From Tubiluchus corallicola (lineage: Eukaryota > Priapulida > Priapulimorpha > Priapulimorphida > Tubiluchidae), in the NCBI GenBank assembly GCA_030141605.1, contig JAQGDQ010001566.1:1-34576 (forward strand): a DNA stretch of 34,576 nt, given 5' to 3'. The notes below the pieces were generated by a model that was given only the letters and a program-made list of their open reading frames with translations, had not been told where the DNA came from and ran no database searches. Positions 10,747-20,194 of this stretch are shown piece after piece. Each line of letters begins with the position of its first letter. The first letter of the stretch is position 1. The translations under genes were made by a program, and so were the position numbers.

Positions 10747-10858
10747 TATTCAACAAACAAGTTACATAATTTATACTTATGCACTTATATACTTGTACTT
10801 ATTATAAATGTACGTATGATTGTAATGTTTCTTATCAAACAGAAATGTTGTGTTTGAT

Positions 10859-11271
10859 AAACTAAGACACGACAAATAATTATATTTGTGTGAAATATAT
10901 AAATGCAGAAGCTTATATTTCAGCTCAAACAAAAATATTGTTCAAACTAAGACACGACAAATAATTATGTATGTATGAAATATATAAATGCAGAAGCTTG
11001 TTTTTTTAGCTCAAACAAAAAATATTGTTTAAACTAAGACACGACAAATAATTATATATATTTGAAATATATAAATGCAGAAGCTTATTTTTCAGTTCAA
11101 ACAAAAATATTGTTCAAACTAAGACACGACAAATAATTATGTATATTTGAAATATATAAATGCAGAAGCTTGTTTTTTAGCTCAAACAAAAATATTGTTT
11201 AAACTAAGACACGACAAATAATTATATATATTTGAAATATATAAGTGCAGAAGCTTATTTTTAGCTCAAAC
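10859..11271. repeat. 85-bp tandem array (5 units) just upstream of the Nkx2.1 exon
   Basis: Units begin at AAACTAAGACACGACAAATA (10859, 10944, 11031, 11116, 11201). Each contains GAAATATATAAATGCAGAAG. The last unit ends at GCTCAAAC about 33 bases before the splice acceptor, so the array occupies the 3' end of the intron. Confidence 0.92.
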
Positions 11272-11286
11272 TTTAACTGAGCCATC

Positions 11287-11304
11287 AACTTTTTTTTCTT
11301 TCAG
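11287..11304 (+). promoter_or_regulatory. Splice acceptor of the last Nkx2.1 exon
   Basis: A polypyrimidine run (TTTTTTTCTTTCAG) ends in AG at 11303-11304. Splicing here gives an exon starting TA|TCT CGA CTG ATG. One base from the previous exon completes the first codon (phase 1), and the frame reads (x)-S-R-L-M-G, matching the I-S-R-F/Y-M-G junction I recall for vertebrate Nkx2.1. A branch-point-like word CTTTAACTGA lies about 30 bp upstream. Confidence 0.8.
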
Positions 11305-11972
11305 TATCTCGACTGATGGGTCATTCAACCGGGATGAATATGAACATGTCCAATACGGTTTCAGCCCTGGGCACCATGGGAGGTATGGGCGACGGTCACA
11401 AGGGCCTCCAATTTCCACTTACTCAACGTCGAAAGCGGAGGGTCCTCTTCACTCAGGCTCAGGTGTACGAATTGGAGAGACGGTTCAAGCAGCAGAAATA
11501 CCTGTCTGCTCCAGAACGGGAACACCTGGCTAGTCTAATCAATCTCACCCCCACCCAGGTGAAAATCTGGTTCCAGAACCACAGGTACAAGTGCAAGCGT
11601 GCAGCCAAGGACAAGCAGATGCAGGAGCATCAACAGTCCAGTGGTCAGCAAGGAGGTGGACAGAATGGACAACACTCTCCCAGACGGGTTGCAGTACCAG
11701 TGTTAGTAAAGGACGGTAAACCGTGTTCCTCGAACAGTGAGAACAGCATCGCGCCGCAATCACAGCAACAGAATAACCAACAGACCGGGCACCGACATGC
11801 CCAGCCAGCACCTATTCCACAGGACCTTAACGCGGACCATTCACCTGTGTCTAGTTTACAGAATTCCATGAACCATTTGACCAGTTCTATTACGTATAAT
11901 ACCGTGGCGGGTATGAACTCTGCTGACGTAGTGGCGTCGTATATCCCTTCCTTAACGCATCGTGGATGGTGA
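11305..11972 (+). CDS. Nkx2.1: NK2-class homeobox protein, Nkx2.1/scarecrow type, final coding exon (C-terminal part)
   Basis: A nuclear DNA-binding transcription factor; Nkx2.1 genes act in forebrain/anterior neural and foregut or pharyngeal endoderm patterning in animals. Numbering from the internal Met at 11316: residues 38-97 are the homeodomain, with WFQNHRY (85-91) carrying Asn51 and the NK2-diagnostic Tyr54. The stretch [16 protein letters not shown] is specific to the Nkx2.1 subgroup. Residues 122-137 ([16 protein letters not shown]) are the NK2-specific domain. Residues 101-170 are Gln/Asn/His-rich. The protein ends ...THRGW, aromatic like other Nkx2.1 C-termini. The ATG at 11316 is not the start: the exon begins at 11305 after a good acceptor and the N-terminal half with the TN motif lies upstream, outside the window. 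No frameshift or premature stop. Homeodomain position 56 is Cys (vertebrates have Met; Cys as in scarecrow, from memory). Confidence 0.95.
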
Positions 11973-12058
11973 TTTGTGATTGGTCACAGCTACCAAGTCA
12001 CGTGCTACGCATCGTGGATGGTGATTTGTGATTGGTCACAGCTACCAAGTCACATGGT
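11955..12058 (+). repeat. 52-bp tandem duplication across the Nkx2.1 stop codon
   Basis: The segment beginning ACGCATCGTGGATGG occurs at 11955 and again at 12007, two 52-bp copies differing by about two bases. Copy 1 contains the last codons (T-H-R-G-W) and the TGA. Copy 2 repeats the same codons and stop in the 3' UTR, out of frame because 52 is not a multiple of three. The reading frame is unaffected. Confidence 0.92.
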
Positions 12059-12331
12059 GCAATTACAAATGAAAAACAGGTGAAAACAGTATTACTCAGA
12101 GAACTAGCGTTGTTTAGCATTGTTTAGCCTACATAGACATGTGACTTCGCATTCATTTACCAGAGAAAAACTACTGCGCATGCGTAAACACTTGAGCCCA
12201 TGTATAATTAACTTAACCATGAGTCATTTACACATGTGTAAACAATTCTATGATATAATTCAAATAACAATTAATAAAGTAAATGAAAACTTCAAGATCA
12301 ACATACTGATGGCACATAATGTGTCAATAAA
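11973..12331 (+). promoter_or_regulatory. Probable 3' UTR with candidate poly(A) signals
   Basis: AATAAA occurs at 12273-12278 and 12326-12331, the first such hexamers after the stop, followed by GT-containing sequence. Either could end the Nkx2.1 transcript, giving a short 3' UTR of about 0.3-0.4 kb. Longer UTRs cannot be excluded from sequence. Confidence 0.4.
12175..12186. promoter_or_regulatory. NRF1-like motif 1
   Basis: TGCGCATGCGTA, eleven of twelve positions of the NRF1 palindrome TGCGCATGCGCA. The other two sites are at 12670 and 13398. Confidence 0.35.
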
Positions 12332-12477
12332 GCTATTGCTAAGACATACTGCCTGGCACATAATGTGTCAATGAAACTATTGCTAAGACATACTGCCTGG
12401 CACATAATGTGTCAATGAAACTATTGCTAAGACGAACTGCCTGGCACATAATGTGTTAATAAAACTAATGCTAAGAC
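12302..12477. repeat. 44-bp tandem repeat, four units
   Basis: GGCACATAATGTGT recurs at 12311, 12355, 12399 and 12443 (period 44). Units contain AAACTATTGCTAAGACATAC. The first and last carry AATAAA where the middle ones have AATGAA, so unit divergence creates or destroys candidate poly(A) signals. Confidence 0.9.
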
Positions 12478-12669
12478 ATTCTGTCTTAATCAGACACGAG
12501 CAGCATGCACATGGGCCTTTCATAAGCTTTCATTTCTTGCTACTCACTAGTGGACTAGTGGACTGACTAATTAATTAAACTCTACATAGTCTACATGAAC
12601 GGAAAACTCTGAAATTAGTCATTTACACCGAGTTTGAATTACTGACGGTTTACAAGTAAGGTTATAATT

Positions 12670-12681
12670 GGCGCATGCGCA
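12670..12681. promoter_or_regulatory. NRF1-like motif 2
   Basis: GGCGCATGCGCA, the 10-bp palindromic core GCGCATGCGC intact. It lies 60 bp from a CTCF-like word at 12740-12754. Confidence 0.4.
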
Positions 12682-12739
12682 CACTGCTCGCGTCTGACTT
12701 TTTTGTAGCGACTTAGCGGTAGATCTATTAAAACGTCAT

Positions 12740-12754
12740 GCGCCATCTGTTGCC
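12740..12754 (-). promoter_or_regulatory. CTCF-like motif
   Basis: The minus strand reads GGCAACAGATGGCGC, matching the AG(A/G)TGGCGC core of bilaterian CTCF sites. Motif matching by eye only. Confidence 0.35.
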
Positions 12755-12904
12755 AGTACTGCGAGTCTTATTCATTTTATCGGTTAGTTGATCATAGCAA
12801 TGTTATAAAAATGTGATAATATCTATTAGCCTATATGCAGTTACGGAAGACCGAAAGTGTCATCATAAATTCATGGAAAGCATGCCATCTTCAAGCCCTC
12901 ATTA

Positions 12905-13140
<236 letters not shown>

Positions 13141-13397
13141 TATATAAATATCACCCAGGCTGCAGAAAAATTAAAACTGAAATATATTACAGATTCAAAG
13201 CAGCGCTGTTGGTAGAATCACTTCTGGTCTTTTATAATAAATCTAGGCTAATTCGAAAATGTTTTTTAAAACATCTGAAAATTTGCTTTAGGATTAGAGG
13301 AATATTAGCTGTTTTTCACAAGAAGCTGTATTTTGTGTGAAAATTCATCTGTGCGAATTATTAACCCACTGTAATAAGCCCTTTCACAGTTTTGTCG

Positions 13398-13409
13398 TGC
13401 GCATGCGCA
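13398..13409. promoter_or_regulatory. NRF1-like motif 3 (perfect)
   Basis: TGCGCATGCGCA, a perfect match to the NRF1 consensus, immediately before the family A element at 13418. Confidence 0.4.
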
Positions 13410-13417
13410 GTTACTGT

Positions 13418-13775
13418 CTGTCAAAAGCTAAGTTTGCCACAACAATGCGTCTTAACTGCAACCGTCGTGCGACATGTGGGTAAAGTAAAGCCATCTGTCG
13501 TATCAGTTCAGTAACTTCAGATGTGTTACGTGGATTTTGCTTGATTATGATTTAGTTTGTGTGTAGAGTGATTTACTAGCAGCATCTTGCCTGGGAACAA
13601 GAAAAAATGAACTAGGTAAGGTTCTAGCTAGCTGTTAAAATTGTTACTATTACAATAGCATGAGCTGTGAGGCGTTGTCAAGTGTACACAAATGCGTTGT
13701 CTGGTCCACTTAACCTTTGACCTTTTCACGATCATCATCAATCGCTGGAACTGTGAAAACGCTTATTACGGCTGT
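13418..13775 (+). mobile_element. Family A MITE, most complete copy
   Basis: The left end (CTGTCAAAAGCTAAGTTTGCC) and right end (GGTCCACTTAACCTTTGACC) are imperfect inverted repeats of the GGTCAAAGGTTAAGTGTACC type. The interior shares GACATGTGGGTAAAGTAAAGCC-like and GAACAAGAAAAAATGAAC-like blocks with 23519-23745, and TTGTCAAGTGTACACAAATG with the complement of 32600-32630. Flanking words TTTTCACGATCATCATCAAT also recur (complement) at 32540-32573, so the full element probably extends to about 13775. No coding capacity. Confidence 0.72.
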
Positions 13776-13974
13776 TCCTACTATTCAAAACTTGTCTGAT
13801 TTTGACAGAAACTAACAGCTGAAAATGTTATTAGCCTCTACCATAGTTTTACTATGTTCATTGTTGTAAATATTTGCCTAAAGTTTTATTGTTATCGATT
13901 AATGATGTCTGTACAGTTTCCTGTAAAATAGTTTCTTTGTGTAGAGTGAGACGGAAGCACCATTATTACAACAG

Positions 13975-14201
13975 GAAGTAGATGGCGCTTGACTCAAATA
14001 ATATTAATGGTATTTCAATGTTGTGTCTTTATTTATTAGAATAAAATGCATTTAGCTAACTCAGTGCAGTGACATTTTTGCAAATAAAGGCCATTATAAT
14101 CTGACTTATTATTCTTGCTTATTATTCTGGACAATGGATGGAACCACGTGCTTTACAACAGACAACGTGCAAAGAGTTTACTTATGCTGCCATCTAGTGT
14201 G
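13975..14201. promoter_or_regulatory. Two CTCF-like motifs, opposite orientation
   Basis: GAAGTAGATGGCGCTT at 13975-13990 (+), and on the minus strand ACACTAGATGGCAG within 14187-14201. The second fits the CCACYAGRKGGCAS consensus at all but one position. Read by eye, no matrix score. Confidence 0.35.
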
Positions 14202-14399
14202 CGATAAATCAGATGTCCTTAGCGTAAGATTGCCGTTTTGTGTGGCAGTTTTAAAAGCAGTATAAATACTTACAAGCGTGTTGAAAAACTGTAGACTATT
14301 TGCCTCGTTGTCGTTTATTGCACTGAACAAATAAAATTCATTGAAATAAATATGCGTCACGTGCTGTCATATACGTCATACAGTACCATGATATATCAT

Positions 14400-14530
14400 G
14401 TTTCAAATCGAAACGAGTTATGGTACTAATTATTTAATAAAAGAACCAATTAATTTATTTAACTAATTACATTAATTGATTACCTTAATTACATTAATTG
14501 AGCAATTAGTTAAATAAATAAATAATTAAA
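14400..14530. repeat. AT-rich nested palindromes with TAATTA words
   Basis: TTTATTTAACTAATT near 14455 pairs with AATTAGTTAAATAAAT near 14502. Between them ACATTAATTGA occurs twice, around CTTAATTAC. The block holds many TAAT/ATTA homeodomain half-sites. It may be a small hairpin element or a homeodomain site cluster; base composition alone produces some of this. Confidence 0.5.
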
Positions 14531-15050
14531 CAATGATTTAGTAAAATATACAAATGTAAACTAAATGTGAATCATTTAAACTTTTCAGTTTTTAATTGTT
14601 TCTACAGCAATTTGCATATGTTTGTACTTAATATTAGAAAAATAACTTTTAAATTCTTTGTTCACGTCTGCTTCGCCCTCTTGTGTGGAGTTTAATAACA
14701 TAACAAAGACGCTCGCACCTTTAATACCTATTTCCTGGTTTTATTCAGAAACGTGCGGCTGAAATTTTAATCAAATCCACTCTTTTAACGCATAACTTTA
14801 TTTACATAAATTATTTGTAAACATAGGCCTAAAGTACAACAACAATAAGGTTACACATTATACTCGTCTACACGTAAGATAATACAGATATGATTGGAAA
14901 ATTGTTTTTGGTTCTTAAACAAGCCTTTCTGATTTTAGTTAAATAAGAAATTAAAGGAAATAAAGGGAAGTAAAGAATGCGCTTATGCTTACCAAGTAAA
15001 TTCTGCATTGAGTCGTCAGTTGCTATCATGAATTAACTGTTAACTTTTAG
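14531..15050. other. AT-rich spacer, nothing recognised
   Basis: No coding sequence, RNA gene or repeat family identified. Confidence 0.4.
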
Positions 15051-15091
15051 CATACAGCCTGGGTATGGCCTATATTGCTTTATTAATAAAT

Positions 15092-15654
15092 TTAAAGGAA
15101 GACAGGATGATTTTTCATACACTATCCCATTTTCAAGTTCCTATATAAAAAGTATACATTTTAACACAATTAATATTGCAAAAGCATTTCTGATAATCAA
15201 ATAATAGATTAGTTAACGGCGAGCGAGCCCAACTATTGATGACATCACAAACTAACATAATTTTCAACAGCAAAAATATGCCACGAGCGTGTTGCACGTG
15301 TTTGCGAAATCGAAGTACAGTGCTACTGTAAGATATTCAGTGTGTTGTACTAAAACTAGGCAAGTTTTGAGATAAAAATTCAAATTTACCTCTGTGCTTA
15401 CGCATGAGCTGTGTAACGTGTGCAGTTCGTCGCAAACTAACACATCTTAACTAAGAGGCACAGAACCTGATTTGCGCAATGCATTTCCGTCAAATACGTT
15501 TTCGAAATGCATGTAACAGCGACGAACTAACGGTGCGAACGTGAAATTGTGTTTGTGTGGTAATAATTCTTTCGCGTAAGTCATTCTTGAAAAATATTTT
15601 AAAGAGTAAATTGTTTTGACCTACAGTTTAAGATTGGATCCGGTTTTGCTTTAA
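15092..15654 (+). mobile_element. Family B TTAA-bounded MITE, copy 2
   Basis: Begins TTAAAGGAAGACAGGATGAT and ends ATCCGGTTTTGCTTTAA, with TTAA at both edges (15092, 15651). It is close to full length (563 bp) and the cleanest copy for defining the ends. The ~40 bases before it (CTTTATTAATAAAT and upstream) also match those before copy 4 at 16784. Confidence 0.82.
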
Positions 15655-15913
15655 AAGATGTAAATCTTAATAGTCATTAATTATCTCTTAACAGGCACCT
15701 GTAAGCAGCTTTGGCTCTTTCTGTTTTGAACCGCAATATTTTATGTAAGCATTTATCTATGAAAATTTATATCTGCGCTGTATATGCGTTTTATACCGGT
15801 TTCATACTTCATAATTTCTTGCAAATATTTTAATATCTTTTTAATAAAAATCACATAGTAAAGTAAAGAAAGCAAATCAAATGTAGAATTAGTTGGCATT
15901 TGATACGCCACGC

Positions 15914-15929
15914 AGTGTGTAGGGGGCGC
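15914..15929 (+). promoter_or_regulatory. CTCF-like motif
   Basis: AGTGTGTAGGGGGCGC contains the core TAGGGGGCGC. The following TTC-TCAAA is also seen after the site at 16483, so these two may be copies of one segment. Confidence 0.35.
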
Positions 15930-16107
15930 TTCCTCAAACACCCCTGCATGAGCGTGTAGTTCCGCCATGTTGAATAATTTCGATTTGACTCGCAATTTGT
16001 TGCAAAATGAAGCGAGAAATTTTCGTTTACTCGGAAAATATTATTCATGTATTTCACACTTGTGACATTCTCGCTCAACCGAGCAGCGATTATTGTTCGC
16101 TAAAACG

Positions 16108-16121
16108 CCTCTAGGGGGCGG
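16108..16121 (+). promoter_or_regulatory. CTCF-like motif (strongest)
   Basis: CCTCTAGGGGGCGG differs from CCASYAGRKGGCRS at one position (T for A at base 3). Confidence 0.45.
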
Positions 16122-16482
16122 GCTTTGTCACTCGACGCAAGTGTGGGCACGGGACCCAGTGCCAAGACGCTGCACAGTCGTGGGAAGTGGAAGGGGACGC
16201 CGCGGCGAAACCATAGAGCACAGAAATCAACAAGAGATTCCCTTTTTTAGTCGCAGTTCTCTTCTTAGTCACAAACACGGAGGTCAAGCGTAAAAAGAAA
16301 TTTGATTAGTCGAGCTGACGATCCGAAAAAACTGATTAGCCTCGTCGCCATTTTTCATTTGCTTGTAAAAACAGTCCCCGATTCAGACGATTCAGTTATC
16401 CTAAATGCTGTTTTTTCAGCGAGCGCTTATATCATAGGAGGGCTGGGGGCGCTGGGGTCAAAGCGTCAACAGGTGGAAGTCT

Positions 16483-16496
16483 GCGACAGGGGGCGC
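16483..16496 (+). promoter_or_regulatory. CTCF-like motif
   Basis: GCGACAGGGGGCGC has the CAGGGGGCGC core, in the same orientation as the sites at 15914 and 16108. Confidence 0.4.
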
Positions 16497-16591
16497 TTCA
16501 TCAAAATTCATGTGCGTTATGAATAGTGTTACAGACGTATTATTTCAGGTATTTTTCCGTTCAGTTCGGTTTTATTTATAAAAATGGTGAT

Positions 16592-16740
16592 TTAAAGGAA
16601 AACTGGATGATTTTCCACATCCACCCACTTTTGAAGTATAGCACCCGTTGTCATGCCAACGCGTTTGTGGTAATTAAGTAATGCGTTAAAAATTCATTAA
16701 CGACAGAGGAAGTTAACTAGTGGTGACATCACACACCTTG
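16592..16740 (+). mobile_element. Family B MITE, truncated copy 3
   Basis: Starts TTAAAGGAAAACTGGATGAT and follows the family for about 145 bp (GGTGACATCACACACC matches GATGACATCACAAACT), then stops. The complete copy 4 begins 45 bp further on, so the two lie nearly head to tail. Confidence 0.7.
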
Positions 16741-16783
16741 AGTACCTGTATGGCTTATATACGCCTTTGTTTTATTAATAAAT

Positions 16784-17456
16784 TTAAAGGAAGACAGGAT
16801 GATTTTTCACATCCTACCTCATTTTCAAGTCCGGTAAAAAGTATACATTTTCACACAATTAATATTGCAAAAGCATTTCTGATAATTAAATAATAGATTA
16901 AAAACTTAGTTAACGGCGTGCGAACCCAACAATTGATGACAGCTCAAACTAACATAATTTTCAACAGCACAAAAATTCCTCGAGTGTGTTGCACGTGTTT
17001 GCAAAAGCCAAAATTGAAATACAGTGTTACTGTACAACATTCAGCGTGTTATATAAAACTCCTGCAGATTTGAAGTTAAAAAAATTTAATTTCAAATTTA
17101 GTGCTGTGCTGACGCAAGAGCTGTCCAACGTGTGCGCTACGTTACAACTGAACACGTCTGAACTGGGAATTACAGCGACTTGTTTTGTGTACAATGCGTT
17201 TCAAGATGCAGACGCTGGTGCCCGTCTAACTAGCGAATTGCGAAATCCATGTAAAAGCGAAGACACCGCAAGTCATATTATATTTCTGTTTTTATACTTC
17301 TCTATGTACTTTTAAGGATCATTTCTACAGTATGTGTCGAAAGAGGTTCAGACAAAACTGAACACTGTCGAAAAGAAATACGTTCCCTTTCAATATTTTA
17401 TTGGGTAGATTGCTTTAAGCTATAGTTGAAGACTGGGCCGCCTGGTTTTCCTTTAA
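16784..17456 (+). mobile_element. Family B MITE, copy 4
   Basis: 673 bp between TTAA at 16784 and TTAA at 17453. Left end TTAAAGGAAGACAGGATGAT, right end GGCCGCCTGGTTTTCCTTTAA. It is longer than copy 2 because of an insertion-like stretch near 17290-17350. A 109-aa frame inside shows no domain and is absent from the other copies. Confidence 0.8.
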
Positions 17457-17520
17457 GAAGAACAGCAAAGTTGATCACATCAACGTTTGTTTATTGAACC
17501 ACTATTATATATTAAATACA

Positions 17521-17556
<36 letters not shown>

Positions 17557-17805
17557 GTGAAGATGATGATAATGATGATGATGATGATGATGATGATGAT
17601 GGTATGGTGATGATGATGGTGATGATGATGATGATGATGATGATGATGGTGGTGATGATGATGATGGTGAAGATGATGATGATGATGGTGAAGATGATGA
17701 TGATGATGATAATGATGGCGAAGATGATTGATGGTGGTGAAGAAGAAGATGATGATGGTGAAGATGATGATGATGATGATGATGATGATTGATGGTGGTG
17801 AAGAA

Positions 17806-17842
<37 letters not shown>

Positions 17843-17846
17843 GTGG

Positions 17847-17878
<32 letters not shown>

Positions 17879-18085
17879 GTGAAGATGATGATGATGATGG
17901 TGAAGATGATGATGATGATGATGATAATGGTGGTGGTGGTGGTGAAGATGATGATGATGATGGTGATGATGATGATGGTGGTGGTGAAGATGATGATGAT
18001 GGTGATGATGATGATGATGATGGTGAAGAAGAAGATGATGATGATGATGGTGATGATGATGATGATGATGGTGAAGATGATGAAG

Positions 18086-18117
<32 letters not shown>

Positions 18118-18171
18118 GGTGGTGGTGGTGGTGGTGAAGATGATGATGATGGTGATGATGATGATGGTGAA

Positions 18172-18205
<34 letters not shown>

Positions 18206-18244
18206 GTGAAGATGATGAAGATGATGATGGTGGTGGTGAAGATG

Positions 18245-18276
<32 letters not shown>

Positions 18277-18312
18277 GATGATGTGGTGGTGAAGATAATG
18301 ATGATGATGATG

Positions 18313-18344
<32 letters not shown>
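17521..18344. repeat. (GAT)n trinucleotide array with GGT and GAA variants
   Basis: About 820 bp of GAT triplets with GGT, GAA and rare AAT. Open frames of 100-195 codons encode poly-Asp/Gly/Glu or poly-Met/Val. They lack any non-repeat domain, splice context or codon signature, so I do not call them acidic proteins. Confidence 0.94.
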
Positions 18345-19088
18345 AATTAACCAGCTTACTAATTACACTGAAAGTTTAAGTGGTGGATGGAAAATCTAAC
18401 CCAAAAACTCAGCTTAATCCTAGAGAACAATAGCAAACATTTCTTGTTATCACTGATCATTATACCAGAGTTGTTTGCTAACAGATGAGGTGTGTAAAAG
18501 TGGGAGGATTTAGACGGGATAAGGAGTTATCCCGCATGGAGGAGGTGACACATCTAACGCTACACGTGTGCTACCTGCCTAGTCTCATCACGTGTCATTG
18601 TTTCACTTCAATCGCGCTTTGTTTCCAATCCATTCTGCTCAGCTTTGAAGCTTTTGTAAACAAATCCACATAAAGTAGTTGTTCTGGTATTAGAGGTGTT
18701 GAGAGAACAAACAGCCACTGAAAGAGAGAAAATAAACGTTTCCGATTATAGAGCGATTGTAGTGGATAAGTTAACACTTTTCTTTCATGGGTAGGTGAGG
18801 AGATATTGAACAAGAGAACGTCCAAAGTACAGCAGTTTTGAATGTAGATTTGGTATTTTGTTTGGAAAAGAGTTTTATGCTTACTAAGTCTCAACAAGTC
18901 TATGATAACAGACGTATATAAAAAATATGTACAGCACAGTCAACACAAGATGATACAGAAGCAAAACAACATGCAGTTTGGCCAGTCTTTTTCTTTATAA
19001 TTAAAATTTTAAAACATATGAAGCGTTCTTTTGCAAACTGAGAAGTAGAAATAATTATATTGTAGTGTGTAAATATATTTAAATACAA
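18345..19088. other. Non-repetitive stretch, no gene supported
   Basis: A perfect inverted repeat, CGGGATAA-GGAG-TTATCCCG, lies at 18515-18534, flanked by ACACGTGT (18561) and CACGTGTC (18589) E-box-like words. Short ORFs here show no family resemblance. Confidence 0.4.
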
Positions 19089-19455
19089 AAAATGAATGAA
19101 TGAATGAATTAATGAGTGAATGAATGAATGAACGAATGAATAAATAAATAGATAAATGAATGAATGGATGGATTAGCGAGTGAATGAACGAATGAATAAA
19201 TAAATAGATAAATAAAAGAAGGAATAGGTGAATGAATGAATGAATGAGTGAATGAATGAACGAATATACGAATGAATAAATAAATGACTGAATGAATGAG
19301 CGAACGAACGAATAAACAAATAAATAGATAAATAAATGAAGGAATAGGTGAATGAATAAGTGAGTGAGAGAAGGACTAAACGAATGTATGAAGGAATAGA
19401 CGAATGAATAAATAAATGAGTGAATGAATGAGCGAACGAACGAACGAACGACTGA
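19089..19455. repeat. Degenerate (GAAT/AAAT)n tetranucleotide array
   Basis: About 365 bp of GAAT, AAAT, AGAT and GAAC tetramers. The pattern AATAAATAAATAGATAAA recurs at ~90-125-bp intervals, so it has been amplified in larger blocks. Confidence 0.92.
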
Positions 19456-19641
19456 TAAAACAATTTTCTTTTTTTGTTTTCCACATTTTCTGAATTTGAA
19501 GAGAAGAATGTGATTACATCCATGTCTCTGTTTTTATAAGTTAACAGTCTAATATAACTCCTTGCAAATGAAATCTTACTGCTTCTTTGTGGAATTCGAA
19601 TTTTGCGTTCAACACCGAGTCTAGATTACTGTTTAATAGAT

Positions 19642-20194
19642 TTAAAGCAAAACCGAACCAAATCTAAACTGTAGGTCAAAACAATCTACTCTTTAAAATA
19701 TTGAAAGGAAACATGCTATTTTTCAATAATGACTTACGTGAAAGAATTATTATCACACAAACACAATTCCACGTTCGTGCCACTAGTTCTTTGCTGTTAC
19801 GTGAATTTCGCTATTTGCTAGTTAGACGGGTGCTAGAAACAGGTGCGGTACCTCTCAGTTCAGATGTGTTGGTTTGTGACGAACATAGTTCGACAGCTCA
19901 TGCAAGAGCACAACAGAAAATTAGAATTTTTATCTTAAAACTTGCCTAGTTTTAGTACAACAACTGAATATCTTACAGTAGCACTGTACTTCAATTTTCT
20001 CTTTCGCAACACGTGCAACACGCTCGTGGAATATTTTTGCTGTTGAAAATTATATTAGTTTGTGATGTCATCAATAGTTGGGCTCGCTTGCCGTTAATTA
20101 AGTTTTTAATCTATTATTTAATTATCAGAAACGCTTTTACGGTACTGTTTACAAAATAGAGTAGTATATGAAAAATCGACCTGTTTTCCTTTAA
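19642..20194 (-). mobile_element. Family B MITE, copy 5 (minus strand)
   Basis: Reverse-oriented copy between TTAA at 19642 (TTAAAGCAAAACCGAACC) and TTAA at 20191 (GACCTGTTTTCCTTTAA). Landmarks appear as complements: GAAAGAATTATTATCACACA, GTTTGTGATGTCATCAATAG. The 82-aa frame at 19701-19949 is inside the element and not a gene. Confidence 0.82.

Larger units (their letters stand above)
15655..16591. other. Non-repetitive, GC-richer island, no ORF supported
   Basis: 15900-16530 has more GC and CpG than the surroundings and no transposon signature. It contains three CTCF-like words in one orientation and NK2-type words CACTTG and CAAGTG near 16060-16142. ORFs of 66-80 aa here show no family resemblance. 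It may be a regulatory or boundary region, or an unannotated promoter; neither can be shown here. Confidence 0.45.

Noticed and set aside
10309-10857. Eleven-residue repeat proteins at the 33-bp minisatellite
   Set aside because: The period is a multiple of three, so frames on both strands are open. No signal, domain or flanking coding sequence supports translation.
3255-11286. Upstream Nkx2.1 exon (TN motif or first coding exon) in this window
   Set aside because: I looked for the TN-type motif and for the conserved sequence that precedes S-R-F/Y-M-G and found neither on the + strand. It probably lies before base 1.
11316-11318. ATG as translation start of Nkx2.1
   Set aside because: A good acceptor and in-frame S-R-L codons precede it, and the family has a longer N-terminal half with a TN motif. 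It is an internal methionine.
12120-12374. 84-aa ORF after Nkx2.1
   Set aside because: Falls across the probable 3' UTR and the 44-bp repeats, with no family resemblance.
16986-17315. 109-aa ORF
   Set aside because: Lies inside a family B MITE and is not preserved in the sister copies.
17521-18315. Asp/Glu/Gly-rich acidic ORFs up to 195 aa
   Set aside because: They are translations of a GAT/GGT/GAA trinucleotide array, which stays open in several frames. No domain, no non-repeat coding flank and no start context.
19701-19949. 82-aa ORF
   Set aside because: Inside the minus-strand family B copy, with no domain.
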